DNA from: an uncultured Oxalobacteraceae bacterium
Lineage (GTDB): Bacteria > Pseudomonadota > Gammaproteobacteria > Burkholderiales > Burkholderiaceae
Assembly: GCA_946480015.1 (NCBI GenBank)
Contig: CAMLIL010000094.1
Location: 1-22,019, forward strand
DNA length: 22,019 nucleotides
Reading direction: 5' to 3'
The notes beneath the pieces were generated by a model. That model worked only from the letters and a program-made list of their open reading frames with translations. It searched no databases and was not told the origin of the DNA. Every line of letters begins with the position of its first letter. The first letter of the stretch is position 1. The position numbers and the translations under genes were made by a program. Positions 1 to 8,573 of this stretch are shown here, piece after piece.

Positions 1-239
1 AGCTCGACCAGGCCGAGCTGGCCATCGCGCACACCCACCATCACGTTGGCGGCGCGCACGGCGTGGTGGGTGATGTGGGCGACATGCAAGTCCGCCAGCG
101 TGTGCGCCAGTTGGGCGGCAAGCCGCAGGCAGTCCGACAGGTCGAGACTGCAGTGTGCAAGCACCTTGTCTAAGGATTCGTCGGCGACATTGCATATCGA
201 TGGACATTCCTGCCCAGCGCGGAGGATGTCGGAGGTCAC
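1..239 (-). CDS. Kinase-like domain of a signalling protein, 5' part only (cut by window edge)
   Basis: An open frame runs leftward from a GTG at 239 to the window edge, giving about 79 codons. Its end reads LRLAAQLAHTLADLHVAHIT followed by HHAVRAANVMV. This matches the helix and catalytic loop of the Ser/Thr-kinase-like domain at the front of large kinase/ATPase/histidine-kinase hybrids, whose usual loop is H-x-D-I-K-P-x-N. Here the catalytic Asp position is Ala and the Lys position is Arg, so phosphotransfer by this domain is doubtful. The GTG was chosen because AGGA lies about 9 nt upstream. The frame stays open further upstream but would overlap the preceding gene. From this start only about 45 residues precede the loop, so most of the kinase N-lobe would be missing. 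The family call is by motif resemblance only, and the rest of the protein is outside the window. Confidence 0.5.
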   Translation of the reverse strand, partial: MTSDILRAGQECPSICNVADESLDKVLAHCSLDLSDCLRLAAQLAHTLADLHVAHITHHAVRAANVMVGVRDGQLGLVE

Positions 240-240
240 G

Positions 241-254
241 GCAGGTGTTCCTGC
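241..254. promoter_or_regulatory. Small inverted repeat overlapping the ribosome-binding site of the kinase-like gene
   Basis: A perfect 5-bp inverted repeat, GCAGG/CCTGC with a 4-nt loop, lies between the DUF1329 stop and the GTG at 239. On the minus strand its left arm contains the AGGA that would act as ribosome-binding site. The stem is short and may be chance. Confidence 0.2.
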
Positions 255-270
255 ATAATGTCGAGTGCCC

Positions 271-1629
271 TTAACGAATGCCTTCCGCTGCCATGCTGGC
301 GGGGGAAAAATAGCTTTCAGGGATACGCCCAATGGCCTGGTATTGGTATTGCCCCTCGTTGAGAAGACTGGACATGCTATATGCGCCTTGCCGGAGATCA
401 TAGATCACGAACGGCGTCACCGTTACCGCCGGCAGTTCCGGCGCGATGAAGGGGAAGCTGCTGGAGGTGTGCCACAGTTTTCCGCTGGCATCCCAACCAT
501 CGGCCAATACCGCCAGCCACGTGTCCTCGTCAACATAGAAGCGCCGTTTGGGCAGGGCATGACGCTTGCCTGGCGCAAGCGTCGCCTCCACCACCCATAC
601 GCGATGCAATTCCCAGCGCACATGGTCCGGATTCAGGTGGTGGGGCCCCATCACCTGGCTCAGTTTTTGTGCGTAGAACCGTTGGGTGTTATACGGGATA
701 AACATCTCCTTCTTGCCCAGCAGCTTCCAGTTGTAGCGGTCCACCGCGCCACTGAAGATGTTGCCTTCATCGTAGAAACTCAAACCCGAGGTCAGGAAAC
801 TCGGATTGTCATAGGCGATAAAAGGAGCGCGCCGCACCCGGCGCTGCCCCACGAGATACACCCATGTCTGGCGGTCCAGCTTATTGACCGGTTCGTGGAT
901 CAAGCCACCCTCACCGGCCTTCAAAGGCGGCCCTGTGGTGGTTTGCCTTCCCATCGCATAAATTCCATTGAAGTGGTCGGGCGAGCCGTCGTGGAAGTAG
1001 TAGGGATACTGATAGAAGAGCCTTCCCGCAGTGGCCAATTCTGGTTTTCCGCCGCCGATCACGACATAGGTTCCAAAATCATATCGGACAGATTCTCCCT
1101 TCCAGACATGCAAGTGATTGGTGATCACTTCAACGCCGTTTTGGGGGATGGGAAAAGGAATGCCGCCATAGGCGCCATCGACCGACACGCCGTTGTTGCT
1201 GAGTTTGGCGCGCGTCGCATTCTTGAAGGTATTATCGTAGAGCCACTGCGGTGCTGCCGCCGTGCGATGCGTGGGATACACATCGAGCCGGTAGGTGGGG
1301 TAGCGCCGTAGCAGGGCTTGCACGCCATCGGACAATTTGTCGGCGTACTGTTCCATGTTGCTGGCGGTGATGCGGAACAGCGGCTTTTCGTCGGCGAACG
1401 GATCGGGCCGGGTCTGCCCGGATTGATACCCGGGCCATACCTTGGTATAACCGCCCTCCCATGCCGGGATGGTGCCGTCCCGGTTGCCGGCCCGCTCGGC
1501 GCCGAGCGGGGTCAAGGTCGATTTGAGTTTGCTGGCTTGCGCAGCGCTGACGGCCGCAGTGGCGGATGGATGTGCCGCGGCCAATGGCAGGATCAGCATG
1601 GCGGCCGCGATTGCGCGGGTGAAGGTCAT
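271..1629 (-). CDS. DUF1329 family envelope protein
   Basis: This 452-aa protein has a signal peptide (hydrophobic residues about 7-25, Ala-rich cleavage region) and a full-length DUF1329 domain. Family-typical stretches include GTIPAWEGG near the N-terminus, GIPFPIP mid-protein, and the RRFYVDEDTW and APGKRHALPKR segments in the C-terminal third. DUF1329 proteins resemble the LolA/LolB lipoprotein-carrier fold and usually sit beside DUF1302 and RND-transporter genes. A periplasmic or outer-membrane role in handling a hydrophobic substrate is therefore inferred; no substrate is proven. The start ATG at 1629 has AGGAG 6 nt upstream. It follows the DUF1302 gene by 59 bp in the same direction and is probably co-transcribed. 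Confidence 0.88.
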   Translation of the reverse strand: MTFTRAIAAAMLILPLAAAHPSATAAVSAAQASKLKSTLTPLGAERAGNRDGTIPAWEGGYTKVWPGYQSGQTRPDPFADEKPLFRITASNMEQYADKLSDGVQALLRRYPTYRLDVYPTHRTAAAPQWLYDNTFKNATRAKLSNNGVSVDGAYGGIPFPIPQNGVEVITNHLHVWKGESVRYDFGTYVVIGGGKPELATAGRLFYQYPYYFHDGSPDHFNGIYAMGRQTTTGPPLKAGEGGLIHEPVNKLDRQTWVYLVGQRRVRRAPFIAYDNPSFLTSGLSFYDEGNIFSGAVDRYNWKLLGKKEMFIPYNTQRFYAQKLSQVMGPHHLNPDHVRWELHRVWVVEATLAPGKRHALPKRRFYVDEDTWLAVLADGWDASGKLWHTSSSFPFIAPELPAVTVTPFVIYDLRQGAYSMSSLLNEGQYQYQAIGRIPESYFSPASMAAEGIR

Positions 1630-1688
1630 CTGTGTCTCCTCTCTTCAGGGCATACCCTACGGCCCCAGTGGCTTAGACTGCGAAAAAA

Positions 1689-3290
1689 CTAAAACGTGCG
1701 CTGCACTGACAGAGAAATATTGTCCCGGTCCGACAAGGGTTGGCGCGATTCAGGCCCCAGATAGGTGGTGAAGCGCAGGGTCGCAGTCCAAATTTTTCGA
1801 TACTCGCCGCTGAGGCCAAGGCTGAGACTGCCCGTCTTGTCGCCATTGAAGGCAGCGGCAGGCGATTTTCCCTTGGGGTTGTAGCTCAGCGAAACCGGCA
1901 CGTTCAGATCCAGATTCGGCAAGACCTGAAAATAGGATGGCGTGAAATTGACGGAGAAGCCCCAGGCGTTGCGCTCGCGGCCTGGGTCGAGCATACCGGC
2001 ATTCCTGGTGACGCTGGTGCGGCGCACGGCGCCCACTTCAGCCGAAACCGTGCCGGACGGCCACCATGCGGTTGACGGCAAGGGATAGACAACGGACACC
2101 TGGGCATGCACCGTATTGCCAATCGCATACAAGGGATTGTCACTGTTATCGGCCGGGCTGCCCGGCGCCACCGACAAGGCCCTGCTGGCCAAGGGAGTAT
2201 GGCGCCGCACGTGCAGCTCGCCCGCCACGTTGGCAGTGCCAAGCTGGGTCGAGAAGCTTGCGCCGATCAGCCGGATGTCTTCGGGGTAGGCCAGGAAATA
2301 GGTAGCGGACTCCGGCGCCAGATAGACCTGGGGAACTTTTTCGTGGAAGCGCAGGTAATACAGGCCGAAATCGGTGGCAAGCGTCTCGGCGCGGTAGCGC
2401 GCTGCCAGGCCCCATTGCCCATGGTCGCGCGCTGTCAGGTCGGCGCCGCGGAACAGCGCGGCACCGGGCCGCCTTGCCAGCAGCAGACTCTCGCCGCCTG
2501 CATCGAGCAGGTCGGACGTGCTGAAATAACTACCCGCGCCGGGCACGCGTGTCTTGCGCCATTTGTATTGATAATATCCGGCAAAGTCCAGCGTGGCGCT
2601 GGGCCGCACATCGACCGAGACTTGCTCGACCGGCAGGAACAACTCCTTCGCTTGCGAACCAGGGACCGATTGCGCCTTGATCGCATCCAGCGGAGCCTGG
2701 GCATAGGAAATCCCGTTGGTGGCCAGCAGCAGGCTCTCGCCCCACAGCAAGGTGTGTTTGCCTGCCCGGAAGCTCGCCTCCATATCGGCGATATGGCCGT
2801 TGCCAAACACTAAAGCGTCCAGGATTTCGGCCCGCTTCCCATGCAACTTCCTGGTTGCCGCCGTAAACTCGTTGTGCGGCACGCTGAACGCATTCACGGT
2901 GGCGGGAGAATCGTTATTGTTCGACCGGTTGTACACCGCGTCGTACCACGCCGCGCCGCTGACCCGCATGCCCACATTTTTATAGGTGAGATCGAATTCG
3001 GACAGCAGATCGGCGCGATTCGATATCAAGCCGGTATTGAAGTTGCGGTTACCATCATCACCGTTGAGATTGGCGAGCAATGCCGGCGACTGGTCCTTGA
3101 CCCGCCAGCCGGCGCTGTACTTGACCGTGTTGTCCCAACGCGCCTTCAGATCCTCATTGCCGGTCTTCAGTTCGACCGCCCATGCCGCCGGCGCCAGGGC
3201 CACATACGCCATGGTCGATGCGAGTCCCCCAAGCGCCATCGCCACCCCGCGATGAAGCTGTTCCAGTTGTCCGCCACGATGTGTATTCAT
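1689..3290 (-). CDS. DUF1302 family outer-membrane protein
   Basis: This 533-aa protein has an N-terminal export signal (hydrophobic stretch about residues 16-38, AAWA before the mature VELKTGNEDLKARWDNTVKY). That mature start is typical of DUF1302. The body is rich in alternating amphipathic beta-strand patterns and ends in ...SVQRTF, with the terminal Phe expected of an outer-membrane beta-barrel. Family-typical features include the LLWGESLL segment and the TSDLLDAGGESLLL region. The start ATG at 3290 has AAGGA 6 nt upstream, and the gap to the RND gene is only 9 bp. DUF1302 and DUF1329 genes commonly accompany RND/MMPL exporters. I infer a channel or acceptor for a hydrophobic compound. 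Confidence 0.88.
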   Translation of the reverse strand: MNTHRGGQLEQLHRGVAMALGGLASTMAYVALAPAAWAVELKTGNEDLKARWDNTVKYSAGWRVKDQSPALLANLNGDDGNRNFNTGLISNRADLLSEFDLTYKNVGMRVSGAAWYDAVYNRSNNNDSPATVNAFSVPHNEFTAATRKLHGKRAEILDALVFGNGHIADMEASFRAGKHTLLWGESLLLATNGISYAQAPLDAIKAQSVPGSQAKELFLPVEQVSVDVRPSATLDFAGYYQYKWRKTRVPGAGSYFSTSDLLDAGGESLLLARRPGAALFRGADLTARDHGQWGLAARYRAETLATDFGLYYLRFHEKVPQVYLAPESATYFLAYPEDIRLIGASFSTQLGTANVAGELHVRRHTPLASRALSVAPGSPADNSDNPLYAIGNTVHAQVSVVYPLPSTAWWPSGTVSAEVGAVRRTSVTRNAGMLDPGRERNAWGFSVNFTPSYFQVLPNLDLNVPVSLSYNPKGKSPAAAFNGDKTGSLSLGLSGEYRKIWTATLRFTTYLGPESRQPLSDRDNISLSVQRTF

Positions 3291-3299
3291 CTCAAATCC

Positions 3300-5756
3300 T
3301 TACGGTTTGACAGTCGGTAAATGCGTGTGGCCGCTGTGGCGTGCGCTCTCGGAGCGCAACAACACGCTGGCCAGCGCCGGCAACAGCATCAGCGCGCCCA
3401 ACAGGTTCCAGACGAACATGAAGGCAAGCAGGATGCCCATATCAGCCTGGAACTTAATCGGTGAAAAGGCCCAGGTTCCTACGGCAATTGCCAGGCTTAT
3501 GCCTGTGAATACCATGACTCTGCCGGTGAACAGCAGCGACCTGTAATACGCCTGCGGCAAGCTCATTCCGGTGCGCAACCGGGTCAGCATCACGGAGAGC
3601 ACGTACAGCCCATAATCGACTCCGATACCGACGCCAAGCGCGATCACTGGCAAGGTGGCGACCTTGACGCCGATGCCGAGCATGACCATGAGCGCTTCGC
3701 ACAGGATCGAGGTCAGCGCCAGCGGCAGGATGGCGCACAGCACCGCCCGCCACGAACGAAAGCTGATGAAACACAGCACCGACACTGCGCAGTAGACCAG
3801 TCCCAACATCAGGAGGTTGGATCGCTGGACCACGATATTGGTTGCAGCCTCAATGCCCGCATTGCCTGCTGCGAGCAGAAACCTGGCGTCGCCCGCATTG
3901 TTTTGCCTGGCGAAGCGCTCGACCGTGGCGCTCACGCGCCTCAAGGTATCGGCCCGATGGTCCTTGAGGTACACATACAGCGGGAGCAGGTCGCAGTTCT
4001 GGTTGATCAGCTCGCGCGGCGCATTGCCGGTGACGGCGTTCAGCACGGCCTGATTGCGGGGCAGGTCGTACCATTTGGCGTTCCCCTCGTTCATGCCGAC
4101 AGCCGACCGTTTCGCCAGCCCGGCGAACGACTGCGTGGACAGGACGCCCGCGACCTGCTGCAAGCGCCATTCCAAGGCATCGGTTTGCGCCAGCACGCGA
4201 TAGTCCGCACACTTGTATTGCGGCGTTGTCACCATCACGACCAGAATATCGCTGCTGGCGGCATAGTTGGCGACCATAAATGCGTTGTCGCGGTTATAGC
4301 GGGAATCAGGCCGCAGTTCCGGCGCGCCCGGATCCAGGTCGCCGATGCTGAGGCGGTGACTTTCCGCCAATCCCACACTTCCCAGCAAGGCCGCCGCGAC
4401 CAGTACGATGGCCGCGCCCTTCGTCCGGGTCAGCAACACCAGCGCTTTCCAGGGCGCCCCCGTGCGCTGGGCGGCGGGTATGCCACGCGGCGCGGCAAGC
4501 GCATTGGCGGGCGCCTCGGCCAGTTCGGTGGCGATACTTCTGCGCGCAGCGGCAAGGCTGACTCCGCAGTAGGACAGCAGGACCGGCAACAGCACCAGGT
4601 TGGTAAAAATCAGCAGTGCCACCCCAAGGCTCGCGGCCAGCGCCAATTCCTGGATCGCCTTGATCGGAATCAGCGTCAGTACGGCGAACCCTACCGCGTC
4701 CGCCATCAGTGCCGTCAGGCCGGCCACGAACAAGCGTCGGAAGCAATAGCGTGCGGCCACCAATCGATGGGTGCCGCGCCCGATATCCTGCATGATCCCA
4801 TTCATTTTTTGTGCACCGTGGCTCATGCCGATCGCAAAGACCAGGAAGGGCACGAGCACCGAGTACGGGCCGAGCGGATAGCCAAGCAAGGACAACAGTC
4901 CCAGCAGGCAGACCACTGCGGCCAGCGAACAGCACACGACCAGCAAGGTGCTGCGTACGCAGCGGGTATGCCAGTAAAGCAGTGCGCTGGTAATCAGGAT
5001 CGATATGCCGAAGAACGACAGCAGGGAGCGCAGCCCTCCGATCAGATCGCCCATCAGCTTGGCAAAGCCGGTGATGTGAATATGGATGGAACCGGTCTGA
5101 TACTTGCCGCGGATTGTTTCCAGTGCGTCGGCAAAGCGCTTGTAGTCAAGCGCTTTGCCAGTCTCCGGATCCTCGCTCAGGAGCGGCACCAGGATAATGG
5201 AAGAGCGGTAGTTGGCGGCCACCAGCTGACCGATCTCGCCTGATCGTTCGATGTTGGTGCGCACCTGCGCGATGCTGGCCGCGGAACCGTCGTAAGTGTC
5301 CGGCACCACCGGGCCGCCGTCGATGCCCTCTTCGGTGACGGCCGCCCAACGGACCGCCGGGGTCCACAGCGATCTCATGTAAGCGCGATCGACCCCGGCG
5401 AGCAGGAACACCTCGTCATTGATCCTCCGCAGCGATTCGAGATAGGCCGCATCGAAAATAGTGCCTGCGCGCGTTTCCACCGCGATGCGAACCGCATTCC
5501 CCATCCCATACAGATTTTCTTTGTGGGCAAGGTAGTTGACGATATACGGGTGCCCGGTGGGAATCATCTTTTCGAAGCTGGCACTGAATTGGAGCTGAAA
5601 AGCGTTGATCCCGAGCGTGATGAAGGCAAACAGGCAAAGCAGCAGCCCGCCCAGGCGATGATTGAAAATCAGGCGTTCCAGCAACGAGCCGGAGTGCCGG
5701 TCGAACTCATCGAGGCGCGCGCAGACGGGGTAGTCGACCAGGGATCGCGCCGACAT
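3300..5756 (-). CDS. RND/MMPL family exporter
   Basis: This 818-aa inner-membrane protein has two repeats of one TM helix, a large periplasmic domain and five TM helices, the architecture of the MMPL/COG1033 'predicted exporter' branch of the RND superfamily. The second repeat carries GVGIGVDYGLYV with the membrane Asp expected of the proton relay. The first repeat has AIGMSHGAQ at the matching place. No adaptor or TolC gene is adjacent; the DUF1302/DUF1329 genes follow instead. I chose the ATG at 5756 (MSARSLVDYPV): GGGGA lies 8 nt upstream and it begins 4 nt after the MFS stop. An in-frame start at 5819 would overlap the MFS coding region. Members of this family move lipids or hydrophobic molecules; the substrate here is unknown. 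Confidence 0.88.
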   Translation of the reverse strand: MSARSLVDYPVCARLDEFDRHSGSLLERLIFNHRLGGLLLCLFAFITLGINAFQLQFSASFEKMIPTGHPYIVNYLAHKENLYGMGNAVRIAVETRAGTIFDAAYLESLRRINDEVFLLAGVDRAYMRSLWTPAVRWAAVTEEGIDGGPVVPDTYDGSAASIAQVRTNIERSGEIGQLVAANYRSSIILVPLLSEDPETGKALDYKRFADALETIRGKYQTGSIHIHITGFAKLMGDLIGGLRSLLSFFGISILITSALLYWHTRCVRSTLLVVCCSLAAVVCLLGLLSLLGYPLGPYSVLVPFLVFAIGMSHGAQKMNGIMQDIGRGTHRLVAARYCFRRLFVAGLTALMADAVGFAVLTLIPIKAIQELALAASLGVALLIFTNLVLLPVLLSYCGVSLAAARRSIATELAEAPANALAAPRGIPAAQRTGAPWKALVLLTRTKGAAIVLVAAALLGSVGLAESHRLSIGDLDPGAPELRPDSRYNRDNAFMVANYAASSDILVVMVTTPQYKCADYRVLAQTDALEWRLQQVAGVLSTQSFAGLAKRSAVGMNEGNAKWYDLPRNQAVLNAVTGNAPRELINQNCDLLPLYVYLKDHRADTLRRVSATVERFARQNNAGDARFLLAAGNAGIEAATNIVVQRSNLLMLGLVYCAVSVLCFISFRSWRAVLCAILPLALTSILCEALMVMLGIGVKVATLPVIALGVGIGVDYGLYVLSVMLTRLRTGMSLPQAYYRSLLFTGRVMVFTGISLAIAVGTWAFSPIKFQADMGILLAFMFVWNLLGALMLLPALASVLLRSESARHSGHTHLPTVKP

Positions 5757-5760
5757 GCTG

Positions 5761-7062
5761 TTATCCCCGCGCCATGACGACTTGGCTGGCTTCAAGATAG
5801 GGCTTGATGGCCCTGGCATAAAACAGCATCGCGACGGCCATGGCGGATGTCGAAACCGTCAGCGCAAGCCGCAGCCCATCCTTACCCGCGAACAGCATCA
5901 GCGCATCGCTCAACATGCCGACGGCAACCGGACCGAGACCGAAGCCGAACATTGTATAGAAAACGACGTACACGGCATTGGCCAGCGCCCTGCGCTGCGC
6001 GGGTATGACATTGCTTATTGCCGCCACGCTGGAGGCGAATATCCATGAGGAGAAGAAACACATCAGGACGAAAAATATCATCCCCTGAGGAATATCCAGC
6101 GCCATGAATTGCATCCTTGTACCGGGCGGCCAGGCGAAATAGGCCAGCGAAGCCAGCATCGTGGCGCCGCTTCCGAACAGCGGCATGCCCAATTGCCATC
6201 GCGCGTCACGCTCGATCAGGCGCGTGCTCAGCCAGCCGCTCAACAAAACTCCGGCAATCATGCTGATGGGGAGAAGCGTGCCCGCCAGCAGACCAGCCTG
6301 CTTGAGCGCCATTCCGTGACTGCGTATCAGGAAACTGATGTTCCATGTGTTCACGCCGATCAACCAGAAAGAGGCGCAGCCATTGGCAATCATGATGTTC
6401 CTGAACGCCGCATTGGACAGGAGCCGGCGCAGGGTTTCCAGTAACGGTCCCTGGGCAGTGGCCGGCGTACTGTCCCACGTTCCGCGGCGCGGCTCCCGTA
6501 CCGTCATCCACATGAGTAGCGCCATTGCCAGTCCCGGTAGCCCGGCAATAATGAACGCCATCCTCCAGCCATGCTGCGCTGCCATCCACGCCCCGCCGGC
6601 GGTCGCGAACAGCGTGGCAACATACGAACCGGTCGTCAACACGCTCATCGCCATGGAACGCTGCTTCTTGGGATAGTAGTCGGCAACCATCGCGAGCGCG
6701 GCGGGCGTGCTGCCGGCCTCGCCAATTGCAACCGCCATCCTGGCAAGCGCGAGCTGCCAGACGTTCATGACCAGACCGCAAAGAATCGTCATCGCGCTCC
6801 ACAGCGCGCAGCAGGCGGCAAGAATGCGGCTGCGGTTGCCTTGATCGGCCAAGCGTGCGATGGGAATCGAAGCGGCCGCGTAAAAGAAGGCGAACCAGAG
6901 TCCGGCAACCCAGCCCATCTGCGTATCGGTCGCGTGAAACTCGTTCTTGATGGGTTCAAGAACGGCGCCGATCAGTGACCGGTCAATCGCGTTGCACATG
7001 ACGACGAGCGTCAAAACGCCGAGCGAATAATGGGTCCGCCACGATATGGGTTTTGCCGTCAT
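5761..7062 (-). CDS. MFS transporter, spinster-like
   Basis: This 433-aa protein has about 12 hydrophobic TM segments. The N-terminal half shows MCNAIDRSLIGAVLEPIKNEF, then a family motif-A loop ARLADQGNRSRIL between TM2 and TM3, then RMAVAIGEAGSTPAALAM in TM4-5. These match the spinster-type MFS carriers common in proteobacteria. The start ATG at 7062 (MTAKPISWRTHYSLG) has AAGGA 7 nt upstream. An ATG at 7080 is a possible alternative. The frame is open to 7248, but that extension has no family sequence and reads like non-coding DNA. It is the first gene of the minus-strand run and sits 4 nt ahead of the RND gene, so the pair is almost certainly co-transcribed. The substrate cannot be read from sequence. 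Confidence 0.85.
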   Translation of the reverse strand: MTAKPISWRTHYSLGVLTLVVMCNAIDRSLIGAVLEPIKNEFHATDTQMGWVAGLWFAFFYAAASIPIARLADQGNRSRILAACCALWSAMTILCGLVMNVWQLALARMAVAIGEAGSTPAALAMVADYYPKKQRSMAMSVLTTGSYVATLFATAGGAWMAAQHGWRMAFIIAGLPGLAMALLMWMTVREPRRGTWDSTPATAQGPLLETLRRLLSNAAFRNIMIANGCASFWLIGVNTWNISFLIRSHGMALKQAGLLAGTLLPISMIAGVLLSGWLSTRLIERDARWQLGMPLFGSGATMLASLAYFAWPPGTRMQFMALDIPQGMIFFVLMCFFSSWIFASSVAAISNVIPAQRRALANAVYVVFYTMFGFGLGPVAVGMLSDALMLFAGKDGLRLALTVSTSAMAVAMLFYARAIKPYLEASQVVMARG

Positions 7063-7461
7063 CACCGATCCTTGATCCATGTTCGGATTGACCGTGCGGA
7101 CGGAGCAAAAGTTCAACCGGGCCGATTCCGATGCCGGCATGCGATGTGGCCGGTTTGGCGGCGCGCGGATTCTATCGCGCGTCCTGCGGATTCCCGCGCA
7201 AGCCATGTTCGTCGATGGCGGTTTTCCGCACTGAGCGCGCTCCGCCATCTAATTCGACAGGATTACAACTTAAGGTTTTCTTATGATTTACTAAATATTG
7301 TTTTAAGAACCTTGATGCGTAAGTACACCTATGATTCTTCCATCGCAGCCGGCGACGCAAGACGCCCTGAACAATCCGGCTTGATCAACACGAATCGGCA
7401 CCAGGCCACAAGCACAAGGCAGTGGCTTTTACGCATGACACACCTCTCAAGGAACCTGAAC
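7063..7461. other. Divergent intergenic region between the MFS operon and the M23-like gene
   Basis: This 399-bp gap lies between divergent genes. Its centre (about 7250-7320) is markedly AT-richer than the surroundings and should hold promoters for both sides. No hexamer pair with good spacing stood out, so none is assigned. ORFs running through it on both strands are upstream extensions of the flanking genes without protein-family features. Confidence 0.5.
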
Positions 7462-8517
7462 ATGACTTCTGTATTCAAAGTAATCGGCAGCGCGATGCTC
7501 GCCGGCGCGGCCCTCGTCTCCGTTTCCGCATCGGCAGCGGAGTTCCCGTTGAAAAGCGACGATCTCAACCTGAATCACCGCTATGTCACCGGCACCCACG
7601 GCGGTGGCTATCTGCAGGCACTGGCAAAGGATATCGGCGCGGTCCGCTACGTCGGCAACAACCAGTGGAGCAACCTGGTGTCCGATGGCGCCGATAGTAC
7701 AGTCAATTCCAATCACCTCATCTACGGCAGGAAAGTGTATGCCATGGTCTCGGGCACCGTGGTCGGATGCTGGCGCAATGCTCCCGACAACGCCAAGGCC
7801 GGGACCAAGGATCCGGACGTCCTCAACTTCTATATCGGCGTGGCCGGCAACCATGTCTGGATCAAGACGGACGACGGGATCTACGCGCTGCATGCGCACA
7901 TGATTCCCGGTACCATCCCGGCCGCCATCTGCCCGCACAATCAAACCAGGTTCAGCTCGCCGAGCTCGAGCGGCTGGATCGCACCTGAAGCAGCGGTGAG
8001 CGGCGGCGTGAGGATCACCAAAGGCCAGTTGCTCGGATTGGCCGGCAATAGCGGCAACTCCACCGGTCCGCACGTTCACGTGCATATGGCCAAAAACAAC
8101 GCCGTGTACGACATGCCGTTCGACCATGGCCAGACCACGCCGTATGCCAACAGTTCCGCGGCGCCAAACGGGCCGTGGACACTGCTCAAGGGGAAAGTGC
8201 TGCCGACCGGTCCCATCCTGGTCTGGGCGCCCCGTTCAACCGGCTATTGGACCGTCAATAACATCTCGAGCGCGGCATTCCAGGGATGGTTCAATCACAT
8301 GACCGATTCCGGTCAAATGGCCGAAAATCTTCCGTGCACATCGGGTGGCGCCATCTACAACACCGATTGGGTGCCGAGCAAAGGCAGCTGGGTTGCCGCC
8401 GCCGGGATGACGGCAACCGAGCTGGCCAACAAAACCAACACCTTGGCGCTGCAGGGCTTCTATCAGTACAAATGGTGGTATTGCGATTCGATCCGGTCGG
8501 CGATCTGGCGCAAGTAG
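7462..8517 (+). CDS. Secreted LytM/M23-like peptidase homologue, probably atypical
   Basis: This 351-aa protein has a signal peptide (cleavage near ASAAE, residues 24-27). The core contains VYAMVSGTVVG (about 92-102), YALHAHMIPG (141-150) and a TGPHVHVHM block (201-209). These are the beta-strand, second-His and HxH elements of M23 endopeptidases that cut peptidoglycan cross-links. The usual first motif HxxxD is not visible: the stretch before VYAM reads NSNHLIYGRK. The zinc site may therefore be incomplete. The C-terminal 140 residues have no domain I can name. The start ATG at 7462 follows AAGGA; an ATG at 7435 is less likely. The gene ends at TAG 8515-8517, and four codons later comes an in-frame TAA, so the protein may have lost a short tail. 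Confidence 0.75.
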   Translation: MTSVFKVIGSAMLAGAALVSVSASAAEFPLKSDDLNLNHRYVTGTHGGGYLQALAKDIGAVRYVGNNQWSNLVSDGADSTVNSNHLIYGRKVYAMVSGTVVGCWRNAPDNAKAGTKDPDVLNFYIGVAGNHVWIKTDDGIYALHAHMIPGTIPAAICPHNQTRFSSPSSSGWIAPEAAVSGGVRITKGQLLGLAGNSGNSTGPHVHVHMAKNNAVYDMPFDHGQTTPYANSSAAPNGPWTLLKGKVLPTGPILVWAPRSTGYWTVNNISSAAFQGWFNHMTDSGQMAENLPCTSGGAIYNTDWVPSKGSWVAAAGMTATELANKTNTLALQGFYQYKWWYCDSIRSAIWRK

Positions 8518-8525
8518 GCGTGGCG
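8481..8525 (+). repeat. 45-nt direct repeat, copy 1 (3' end of the M23-like gene)
   Basis: This segment covers the last codons (CDSIRSAIWRK), the stop and a few following bases. It matches 10699-10743 in the same orientation at 42 of 45 positions by my count. One of the three differences creates the TAG stop here (TAG versus TAT in copy 2). Confidence 0.85.
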
Positions 8526-8528
8526 GTA

Positions 8529-8557
8529 AGGGGAGCGCTAATCTGTTCAGCGCCCCT
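8529..8557. terminator. Hairpin between convergent genes, possible terminator
   Basis: AGGGGAGCGCT (8529-8539) pairs with AGCGCCCCT (8549-8557), with one bulged base and a 9-nt loop. It sits between the convergent M23-like and FecR-like genes. No clear T-run follows on either strand, so intrinsic termination is uncertain. Confidence 0.4.
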
Positions 8558-8573
8558 CCCCGTATCAACCAGG

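Noticed and set aside
46..258. Plus-strand ORF of 70 codons at the left edge
   Set aside because: It is the complement of the kinase-like frame, which has a recognisable motif; this one has none.
265..1311. Long plus-strand ORF (348 codons) opposite DUF1329
   Set aside because: Antisense of a strongly supported gene in high-GC DNA; the translation has no family features.
3903..5243. Long plus-strand ORF (446 codons) opposite the RND exporter
   Set aside because: Antisense shadow; composition rich in Gln/His/Arg with no domain signature.
7063..7248. N-terminal extension of the MFS frame
   Set aside because: No MFS features; the ATG at 7062 has AAGGA at good spacing.
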